Origin: Odontocerum albicorne
Lineage: Eukaryota; Arthropoda; Insecta; Trichoptera; Odontoceridae
DNA length: 64,000 nt
Direction: 5' to 3'
Assembly: GCA_949825065.1 (NCBI GenBank)
Contig: OX463845.1
Coordinates: forward strand, 24,530,728 to 24,594,727
Shown one piece after another: positions 38,201 to 50,200 of the stretch (position 1 is its first letter; every line of letters starts with the position of its first letter). The position numbers and the translations under genes are program-made. The notes beneath the pieces were generated by a model. It was not told the origin of the DNA. It made no database searches and was given only the letters and a program-made list of their open reading frames with translations.

Positions 38201-41200
38201 GAAGAAATAACCCAGCAAGAACTTGGAAGAATAATAATAATATCTTGACTTGTTCAAAATGACTACCTGCATTGATGTTTATTTTCTTACAAGCAAAATT
38301 GTATGAAAATTTAAAACAATATTATTTCTTAATTTTGAAAGCAATGAACATTTATATACACACAAAAAAAATCACAAGTGTGAGCACATTTATTTAAAAA
38401 AAAAATTTAAAACAAAAGTGTAAAAACGGTTAAATGGCTCTCCTGAACATTTTGCATTTTGTTAGTTGGTCACTTTCTCTTGTATGATGACGATATTTTA
38501 TTTAAAATTATAGGTTAACAGAAAAAATGACAAAAAGGATGAAATGTTATAAAATTAGTCACAAACCATCAGCTGTACGATGTGAGTGGAGTTCAGGAAC
38601 TGGTCTGCTAGGAGCTCGTGTCTTTGCTCTTCGTGGTCGACCTGTTAAAAATATGTTTTTTATTTTAAATATTTTACAATTCTTAATAGATTTACAAAGT
38701 GATAGAATTATGTTAAGATTTTCTACTGTGTTTTTGGTGCAATTCCATGATATAAGTACTTCATGTAATTTAAATTAAATATGTATATTTATCGACAACC
38801 AGTCTATCAATAATCTATTAAGAACTCAAAGCTATAAAAACAATATTAAGTAAATATATAAAGTAAAATACGCAAAATAAATACTTCAAGGATTCATAAA
38901 AATACAGCTTCATGCAACAATGAATACAACTTATGGCAAGACAATAAGAAGCAACATTAGAAAAAATTGCTTTAGAAAAATATCTCATAGATTATTACAT
39001 GCCATGAATATTATTTATTAAATATCTCAAATTCATTGCTTTTCATTGTAAAAGAGGTGTTAAAAGTGAATTTAAATATAATAAACCTTTGACGAGATGA
39101 TGCAGTTGTGTATGGTTAGATGGCAGATCAGCCAAACTGTCAGGAGAATGTCTACCAGGAGGGGCTCCCGCGGCTGATTGGGGCCTCTCCCCTGCACCTC
39201 CCATCCCTGCCTCCGACATTCGCCTTCCACCCAATGGAGTTGCCTATTAAGAATATAAATTTAAGACTCAAGAATTGACGTAAATCAATCATATAGGTAA
39301 CTTTAAATCCCTTTTTAATCCTCCCTTTTCATTCGTACGATATTTTTTTTGTAGTAAACCCTAAATATTTTATTTTATACAATATTTTTTATACATTATT
39401 TAGCAAATAAAAATGAGAAAATAATGCATTGGGTGAACTTGAAATTAAGAAATATAATATGTATTATACATATATAGAAATGAAACTGTTCATTCTAAGA
39501 ATGATGTATAAAAAAACATGATTCAAATTTCAGTAATTGATTAATTTCCTTTAACCCAGCCTTGCCGAAGGGGGGTACAGAAAGCACCCCAATCAACCTA
39601 TTTTACCGATAACTCGGTAAATACTCAATAAATTCATTCTTTACTTGGTGTAATCATAAATCAAGGGATGGTAAATATATTATGTTATGGTTTTTGCTTA
39701 AACTAATTATTTACGATAAAAATGTTAAAAAAACATTTATTGTCAAAACCCGTCCGTCTTTGTGATATTCTTTGTTTCACATTGAAATCTCATCTCCAAA
39801 TGCGTGCGAGTGAGAAAAATATACTTTCCCAATAGGAAAGAATTCATAAATAATAGGTGAGATCCCGCACGTTAGCGAAAGTGTTATATTCTGTATCACT
39901 CGTACAAATGCATTGAAGACATGTGTTTCAAATGTGTGAGAACGAGCCAACAAAACTATTCCTGTTCATAAAAAAAGACAGTAAATTTCCCTAGATGCGA
40001 GTATTCGCTCCTATAAATCGAAAAGTTGAGAACCAACATGCTCTTACGAGCTCATTTCAAATTTACATCAAGGAAATGGTTCATCCTTACTGACGAGTTT
40101 CCAACTTAACTAATATCTTGACAATGAGGACGGTGACCGAGTCGGCGTGTCCCTTGTCTGTTCGTAGTTACCAAACGCTTGTTGTCAGTAGGATACGCAG
40201 ACGGCGAGGAACAGGTGTAGTTTTTGTCCCAGAAATTAAGACAAAAAATCTAAGATACGTTGCAACTTTTGCAACAAAGCTGTGTGCATACTGCATAGAC
40301 ACGAAAGCAAATAATATATTGTCAAAGTTGTTAAGTGAACGAAGAGGGTGACGATTGAAACATAAAAAGTATTTAGAATGATGCTCCACGGTGTAATTTT
40401 GAATGACGTAAAAATAATCAAAAAGCCGAAACATAATATTAAAAATGTATTTTTTTATGAATATAAATGTTTCAGCTACACCTAAAAATAACTTTTCATT
40501 TAAAAAAACTGTATTTAAATTAAATATTCATGGGGCCTCTCCCATCCCCTTGTTTGGAACGCTCACATTTTTTTGGACTTCCGTACAGTAAAGGTTAATA
40601 CCATAAAAATAATAAAAGGTTAATACAAAAATGGCTTACTTACCAAATTTAAATAATCCAACTATGTATAAGAAAGCATGTGGAATAAAATAAAAATAAT
40701 TATGAATGAATTAATAATGTATAGGTATTAAATATATGACAAAAATTAAAAATAGAGGGATTTTTTTGAGATAAATATGGTACAATCACACTGAGATCAA
40801 TTGTTTACTCGTAGTCACTTTATATAATGGGAGGTAAAGAACATTTTCACTAAATAACATTATCGAGAGTAGGTAACGTCATTTTAAAAACATAAAAATA
40901 TATTAAAATGATTATTTAAATGACTTAGTAAAATTATATATTGTCTTCTCACTTGCATTTTTCAGTCGTTCCTTTAAGTTAAACAAATTAAAAACTCGAA
41001 GAAATGGTTTAATTAAAAAAAAAATTAGCATTGCATAATATTTATTTAGTATGTGGTAATTCATCTTAGAAAGAATGACATCTAGATGGCAATACGTTTT
41101 TTAAATCTTGCATCTCGGTATTTTCGGTCTGAAATGGGTAATCGAGATGTGTACAATTTCGGAAGTTGATTTATTTACTTGATATTGTGAATTGATTTGG

Positions 41201-44200
41201 GACATTGTGGTAAAGGCTGTTATTCACCATCGAAATTAAGTTTATACCATATTGTGGCATTAGGTCTGTACTCCAACATGTATAAATCTATAACTACAGG
41301 GTCACCTGCCTTCTTTCCGGGACGAATAGATTTATAAACCAAATCTTTCATTAAATTGGTGAAGAAAGAGTATTCCAAAAGTCGAGATTCGTAAGGCATA
41401 GGACCTTTCCTGGCCGTCTTGGATATAGACGCATATGTTGGTCCGGTAAATAAATTTCTTTACCTTTCAGTTTACATTCAATGACGCTGTGCACAGAATC
41501 GCATTCCACATGGGTGTGACCTTTCTCTAGGTACTTTTGAGTAATAACACCTTTTTTTCTATTGAGAAGCGCAAAAGGGCATTGCTCAAAGTGGAATTGC
41601 GATTCTGAGCACAGCATCCATCAGAAAATAATATGACAGGCAATTTTTTTTACCTAAAAGCTTATCTATTATAAATGATCAAGTAAGCAAGATGCAAATA
41701 CTGAGGATTCAAGCGAGCTGTTGGATTCATCAACCCAATAGCACATCACTTCATTGTTTGCCAAGTTGTACAATGTAAAATTGTGGACACATAGTTTAGT
41801 TTTATAATAAATAGCACTAGCTTGAAGATCGGCTGTATGAATACATGACATATTTCTGCTTGTGCATATGATTTATCAGTGAATTTTTTTTTCCTGGCTT
41901 GATCTTTTTTTGTTATGTGCTGCACGTACTCTTCGTCAGTAATGTTTCCAGTTTTATGGCTACAACAAAGGTCACATTGATCTTTCTTTGGATAAAACAG
42001 ACTCAAGTTACGTTTTAAAAATATATGATCAAATTCAAACACACTCTTTGGTCTCGAACTCACACGTCTCTTTGTATTTATTATACAAGACGGTCATATT
42101 TTGGAAAATTGGATCCAAATATTCCCTTGACGTACTTGTGCGGCAGTAATGGGACGACATCTTTGGAAGACCTGCTAATAAGTTCTCTAAATATTCTTGA
42201 GCATCACTTTACTTCGGTGCTCTTCGTCCTTTCTGAGAAGTTGTAGAATCTGGAGGCATGACACAATTAGTTTTTTCCTACCAGTATCTAATGAACCACT
42301 CCTTCACGCCAAATGTAGCCAAGAACATTTTTTACGTACTTAGTAACGTTGTTTATCGATAGTGAGAAAATATGTACGGCTTTCAGTTCTTTTCGATTCT
42401 TGATTTTTTGTTATCTTCTTTTCAATTTACAAAACATGAGAGCAGATAAATGCTCTCCGTTGGTCCCTATTCATATTATTCCAGAATGTAAATAAATGTT
42501 TTCGTGACTTTTTACTTATTATTCCACGTGTTCTGAGTTTTGGTTTATTGCAAAACGAATAATTGCATGGTGGTTCCATAGACCGAGCAGGCTTGAAAAC
42601 GTCTTGCATCACTTTAAATTTGTCATCTTGACTTGCCTTTCTGTCTCGTCTGTATCATAAATAACTCTCATCTTTCATCCTTAGCTCTTTATTTAGTTTT
42701 CGTTGCCATTTATTTGGATTCTTTGTAGCCTTATTTCGGCGTTGTTTATTTTCCACCATATCCCCGTAATAGGGAACATCACTGAGAACACGACTTTTTA
42801 TGGAGCAAAAAGTTGCAAGTCGAACACAATATTATGACGGAATGAAGACTTGAGCGGTGTTGTCGAGGAAATGGACTTGCGCGGTGATACATTTTTTTAA
42901 ATTACGGCCTTTTAAAACCTAAAATTTCTAGAATCTCGTTGATGGTTCGACGCGCGCTAAAAAGATCTATCCAATGACATTCAAATGTGAAAACCGTTAA
43001 TTTTCGACATGCGCGGTGTTGTTAGCTAAGCGACGATATGTATAATTAAAAAATTGGAAAAAGGTATTCAGTATCAGAAATTATCATGTAGGCAACACAT
43101 AGTAGGTGAAAACATTATAAAATCATTACCAAAAAATTGGTAACAATTATGTATAAATATGGGATAGTATCTTTCTAATAACACTTAACCGTGTAAGGAT
43201 ATTTGATATATTGTTTATAGTCAAGGCATTAATATTGTGGAGGTTTAAAGATTTTGTACAAAAAGTGGAATAAACAGTGTTTGATAAAACCAATTACAAT
43301 AAGGATATTTTAAATTATTTTGACGCTTTAAAATGAAACATATGAATTAATTTTTTTATTCGATATTTATCTAAACACAAGTTTTTCAACAAAATCATTT
43401 AAATGGAGTACAGAAGTTTTGATTTTCAACTTGTGATTTAATGAATCCAGAATCAAATCCCATTCATGAAAATAAAAATTGTTTTTATTTGACGATTTTG
43501 AGAGTTTCTTTAAAATTAAACTAGTTAGATTTTAGGAATATACCAACCGTGCCATGAGCATGGATAGGCAAAGGAGGCGGAGGCAGGGGAGCCGCACGAT
43601 GCCTCCTGAACACTTCCCTGCTGCCTACATCAACCAAGCCATCCAGGTCTCCATCTTCAAACACTCCCCTTACCACAACATTGCATGCCTCTCTGGAAAA
43701 TTTGTATATAAAAATATTCTACTTTGAATGTTTTCTTTTTTTGATACACAAGTTCTACAATAAGGGAATAAGTGAAATTTTCTGATTTTTATTTAATAAC
43801 ATTTTGTGTGTATTTTTTTCTCCAATAATTCAATGAAAAAATGTGTAAAATATATCTTGATTGCTTAACAAAAGTGAATATATTTCCTAAAGCTTCTTTT
43901 AATTCTAAAAGGAAACCTCTCAACTTTCTCAAGTTTAATTTAAAAACATAACATGAATTACAACTTAATGATGCACTTAATGATGACTAAATTGTGTAAA
44001 CTTATATCTCAAACACCTTCTATATAAATTTGGAATTATGTTTGAAATTTTCATTATATATGAATTTCAAGAAAAAGTTTGAAATATAACATAATATTCA
44101 AGATTCCAGCAACATAATTTAAATGGCACATCATTTTTCAACTACACATTTTGAAGCCACACTACTATAGTGTCTTCATTTTATGATTGACAGAATGTGA

Positions 44201-47200
44201 CCTGAATATGATATAAACATTATGTATTTATGAAACAAATTTAATTTCCATGTTTTGCAAAATATAATTATGAAATGGTAAAAATGCAGTTACAACCAGA
44301 TTTATTTAACTGACATTAATATATCCACTTTAATCAAATCATAACTAGTTTTATAACGACTGAGTAGTTGAGGAAGTAGGTAAAATAGTGGAGACTAATG
44401 CACAATAGTATTAATAAAAGTAATCAATTCACAATTTGTGAATGTGGGTCAGTGATACTATGAGCAATATAAATTTTATTAATAAGTAGAAGTATACACA
44501 TACATGTGAGGGTTGTTTGAAAAGTTTGATACATTTCCATGAGATGATGCCAAAATTCATAAAGATACCTCCGTATTATTCCCCAAGTGAGCTATGTCAG
44601 AATTTTGGCCGACATCTGAATCGATCACCTTGACATTTGCCGCAACAATGAAAAAAAACGAGTTCTGTGCTGTCATAAAACATTTTTATTTGAAGAAGTT
44701 AATAGCTGCACAGATCAAAGCCGAGTTGGATGAAGTTCACAGGGACTGCACCAGCGTTGAAGACTTTATTTCTAGATAAATAAGTTTAACTTGGCTGTAC
44801 ATGCACTAAAACTGAATAGCACTCCGAAGCCCCAATGCATCCACCATGGGAAAATCATTGAAAAAATTCATGGTCCCATAAGTATTCCAAATAATGGAGC
44901 ACTAATTATTTTTTCTCTGTGTGAATCTTGAATGGGTAGAAGCTACTGGAATGTAGGTATGACCAAAGACTTAATGATGCACTTAATGATTGAAACAGTT
45001 TCAATATTTTCAGAATACTGCTATAAAGTATGGTAAATAAATCATTGGATCGCCACTAAAATTTTATTAGTTACTAGTTACACTATTTAGCTGGGATGTT
45101 TATTGGCAAACAACAAATGATAAAAATTCAGTTTTTAGGTATAAAAAAATTAATATACAGTTAATTAATTTCACTAAAATCACAAAGTTTAAAAGATTAG
45201 GATTACAATTGATCTGGAGAGTGACTCAATTTTAATACTGACATTTTATTTCTTATTTAATTATTACTATGTATAATTTTACAAAGCGTATAATTCTAAA
45301 ACGGAGCTGCAACACACTACACACATGTATTTTCATCTGAATTATGAAACTATGTATTGCTTTTAAATATCAATATATTATTTATGAAAATGTGCATCAG
45401 TAATAATATGAAGATTTAAGTTTAAATGTTAAATTAAATCAGATTTAACAGTACCCTCTTTAAAAGATTTCTCGCATAATAAGATTGGCTGGTCCCTTAA
45501 AGAATATTATTTACGGGTTTCATTATTGTTTCTAATAAATAAAGTCAAGTATTTTTTCCAAATTTTTATGTAAATTATCTTCATTAAAATTTGGACCAAA
45601 ATGTTTTTTTTTTGCTTTAACAATGTAATATCAATTAAATTTTTTGTAAATAATAAATATGTCAAAAAGTATCTTTATATCCATGAAAAATTGGTAGTAA
45701 AAATATCCATTCTTTACAAAAGAAAGTATATTTTTTACACAAATGTTCAGCATATTAACTACACAACAAAACCTCATGGAATGAATAATTTTATAAACAT
45801 GACATAAAAATTGAAAAAGAATAAATGTATTATTATTACGACTTACGTAACATGACTAGCAATAGGTTGAAGGGAATGCGCCAGAGCTCTCTGTATAAGA
45901 GATCGAGAGGGGGTAACTCTTCGTAAGGTTGCTGAACTAAGACCTCGTAGTGGACCTGTTGTGGTGGATTGTTCTGAAGCAGCCTCTGCGCAAGCCTAAA
46001 ACAATCAAAAACTAGAGTTACTAAAAAAATATATTAAAATAAAAGTCACTTGATATTTAAAGCAATTAAGATCACACTTCAAGATATGAGAGAAGTTACA
46101 GGACCCTCATGTAAGAACAACTAGGAAGTTTTGAATTTGTTTAAACATTGTGTTTCTGCAATAATTTATTAATTTATTTTTAGTTAATTAGTAACCACCA
46201 CAAAAATAATCCAACCAGTGCAAATTTGAAAGATATTTATGATTAAAAACATCAATTTTGGGTTGGATTTCTCTCTTATTATTTGGATATTCTATAGCGA
46301 CAAAAAAATTGATCTATATAAATTAATTTGCAAGTATATATTATATATACCTGTAGGTGATGAGCAATCCCAGAATGTATCAGGTCAGATGCAGAGTCCA
46401 AAAGTCTTGGTAAGGGAGATGGTGGCAAAATACATCGTGGAACATCTTCTTCATCAATTGTTTCACTGAAACAATATTTTAAGCCATAAAAGATATTTCA
46501 TTAAATAAATTTGTAAGTGAGAGCGAACACGACAGCCTGTTGGAAAGTGAGCTTAGTCGAGTATTGAGAAATTTCTGTTTCGGTAATTTTTCAAAAGAGA
46601 AACAGAGAGAAAGTTCATTGACAACGTGCCCATTGGGACCAACCATATTTTTCTGAATTATTTTATATGAAAATACACCGTGTCTTTTGCGGGGTAGGCA
46701 GAGAGATCTCCAAACTTTTTTATCATAGCAGAGAGATCTCCAAACTTGTGTTGCACAATCTTTTACTAATCATACTTCTCACTTTATCTTTTAAAATCTG
46801 GTCCATTTGACCCAGTCATATTTTCCTTGATCTACCTCTTACACGCATACCTTGCCTTCTGACTTGTGTGCTCACTTAGACATTCTTTTGTCATTCGTTC
46901 TCTCCACAAGTCCAAACCATCTTAAAACTTATTTCCTCAACTTACTTAAAACATTCAATTTATCCAGGCACTCATTTCTGATGTCTTCCTTCCACCTTCA
47001 CTAATATAATTTTTTGACATTCCATCATTATTTGTTAATGCACGAATAGTCACAGTATTAACACTTGCCTTAATGTGCTAAAAAATACCGCCAGCCACTG
47101 AGCTGTCCAGTTAAAAATGTATGTTTTAAATTTAAATTATGCAAAATCTGTTACGTTTATTTAAAGTAGCTATAAAAATCATTTTATTATGTATTAAAAT

Positions 47201-50200
47201 GTTGAATAACATAAAACAAGTGCAAGATATGAAAAAATAAGGGCTGAAACAGAAAGCCGACATTCCAAGGCGGATATCATCCATACACTGAGTCATTTGC
47301 ATGCAGCCGCTCAGAATGCTCCCTATATCTTCCTCTCTCCTTCTGAGACGCATGTGTACCAGGGGTATCCAACCTTTTTAATTTTTTTTCATAAATACAA
47401 TAAAATGTAGCGTGTATTTTTTTAGGCAATAAAAATATAATTCGAATTAAGACGATAAATTACATAAAATGAATATATACTATAAGTTCATATAAAATGA
47501 ATATATAAGTTCAAAAATAATAATATAAAAACAAACACAAAATTCAAATCAATAAAATATGCAATTTGGAAAATATAAACACTTTCCAGAAAATTTGAAA
47601 ATAGGACAAACATATAATAAAAGTTCAATCCTGTTGAGAAAATCGATCACAATTGGCGCATATGAAATAACTTTTGTTTATTTTCTATGTACTAAACACA
47701 CAGGTTTTTGACAAATATTGCAGAATAACCTGGTTCTTTTTCTCCAATTTTTTTAACAAAACCTACAACTTCCTCTTTTGAGGACCTCACGGGGTGCCAA
47801 CAAGGTATTATTTACTGATGATTCTGATATTGACTCACCACAATATGTTAAAACAGTGTTGAAAGCATCTTGTTGTTGCTTGTGATATTTGATGTTGCTA
47901 TTTTTCCTTTTTAGGATATTGGGCTTTGCCAATTCCAAACTTAACTCTTTTATGAAATGTTTTCGGCGGCATTTATTATTTTGTTTCCACTCGGGATATT
48001 TTTCTATCCATAAGAGGTATGCATTTTATGTAGCCATATCTATGATTTCCATAAAAAGATGGAAAGGCCATCTTCTCGTTGACCTTGAGCAAGAGTTATC
48101 TCTAGTCATCTGGTCTCCTGTATCTACTTCAATTTTCGTATTATTATAATGATTTATAATCAGTGGCTTTTGTTTTTCTAAATTATCAATTTCTACATCA
48201 TTGAATTGAGTGGATAATAATAATACTGTTTTATTTTTTGTGGTACATACGAAACAAGTATTTTATTTTCAGCAAAACCAAACTTATGACGACCTCTGTG
48301 GCCTGGTGGTAAGACATTTGTCTGCCGATCCGGAGGTTGCGGGTTCGATCCCCGCTGGAACCCAGATTTTTTTAAATAGGATTCCAGTCTGGTTAACACT
48401 TAGGATCTATAAAAACATATTTCTGGTTGGTTGGAAGAGATTGCCACATAGCAATAAACTCGCCAGGTAAAAAAAAAAAAAAAACTTACTACTATGGATT
48501 ATTTTCTCTCTAGATGGTAAAAATTCAAGTGGGATTTCTCTTTTATTTTTTCGAAGCGTGCCAGTTAGAGTTAAACCTTGTAATAAAAGATCATCAGCTA
48601 ATTTGATGGAGGTAAAAAGATTATCTGTGGTTATCCCCATTAGTGCCATACTGTGGTTGAACCATCTCTATAACTACTCGGTGACCTTGATTTATCTCTG
48701 CGATTATTTATCATACCAGAATAAACCTGTAAACTTGTTATATGTACTGTCACAGAGTCAGCAGCAACCCAAATTTTGATGCCATATTTACCAGGTTTAG
48801 ACGATTCCCTGTAAAGCTTGCCAAACGTCCGTCTACAGTTATATTTGAAGATGGAGAATAATTGCTCTTGCACGCATCCACAAACATTTTTCAAATCCAC
48901 TTAATTGGTTCTAATTTATCTGAAGAAACCTGATATCTCTCTTCTCGGGTTTCTTTATCATCAAAATGAATATTACTGTAAATATAGATGAATCTATCTC
49001 GAGACAGGCTGCTGTGAAAAATGGCAGGCAAAAGGGACTTTCACTTATCCACAATTCACTCAAAAGTAGCTTCCGTGTTTGATTTCTGCCAGACACGAGC
49101 AATATTCCAATGAATGTATATAACTCGTTTTCTGATATTGGTTGGTTCTTTTCTGAATTAATTCGATTTAAATGACGATTTGTTTCTTCACTGATCACTT
49201 TTACCACCTCTTCATTTACAAACAGACAAAACATATATTTTATGGAACATACATTTATACTTGAATTTCTCAGTCCAGAATCTTCGGTGAGAATATTTGA
49301 TCCCCGACGCCTTGAAGATGGAGGTGGTAATGAACTCCATTGGAATCAATGTTTTGATGTAAATAGTATTTCTTCGTCTTCTTAACTGGCCTCCAAATTA
49401 GAATCTCCTTCATTCTGTACCTCGACAAAATCTTTTGATTCTGATATATTGCCTGTCACTTCAAATTCCAAATCGCTATCGATATTTCCCGCCATCTCAA
49501 ATGTAATTTTTTTGAAAATGAAATAATAACAAAAAGAATGTAACAAATATACATTTATCATAAAAAGAGTAACAGTACAATAGAACATACCAGATAAAAA
49601 ATATTCATGATTATAAAACTGGTGAAACTGCCCTGCAACGGATGTATTCGCGTCCCGCTCACGCTACAAACTCAATATGAATGAGTCAGGTGGCATACAC
49701 CGACGCTACCCAACACACACACCGACGTTATCCAATACACACATACATGTCGGTCCTTGATTTAATACAAAATAATTATTTCTGTTGATATTGATTAATG
49801 TTTTTATTTTGTAATGACATCATTCAAATCATAGAGGTTTTGATGAGGAATACATAAAGTATAAAGACCCTGCAATCAGTATATTTGGAGAAATTAAATA
49901 AAATATAAGTCCTGGTCACTCGCTATCCATCACGGGGCGGCAAGCGTTAATCTATCTTTCTTCTGTCAAATCCAAGATTCAATTCCATATGTTAAGGTGG
50001 GCACCAACACAAGATTATGTGTTGTTATTTTAGCTACTTTTGAAATAGTGTTGTTTTATTTTTCATTGAGTGATCTGTTTACCTTGTTCCTTTTCGCTAC
50101 CCTTCTTTCGATGTTCCTTTCAACTCACCCATCACACGTTAACATAGTGCCCAGATAACAGAACTCACGAACCTGTTCCAGTTTCTCTGAGTTAACCTAT

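Larger units (their letters stand above)
47058..49950 (-). mobile_element. piggyBac-like element B (2.9 kb) inserted in a LINE
   Basis: TTAA at 47058-47061 and 49947-49950. On the minus strand it starts TTAACGCTTGCCGCCCCGTG and ends with the complement of TTAACACTTGCCTTAATGTG, matching element A. It has one right-end module instead of two. It carries a SINE at 48288-48484. Confidence 0.9.

Noticed and set aside
40118..40351. 77-codon open frame as a small gene
   Set aside because: The frame next to it carries the piggyBac cysteine-rich domain; this one is its shadow.
48291..48365. A tRNA gene suggested by A and B boxes
   Set aside because: No cloverleaf that I can fold convincingly; the same head with a common body and poly-A recurs elsewhere, so it is a SINE.
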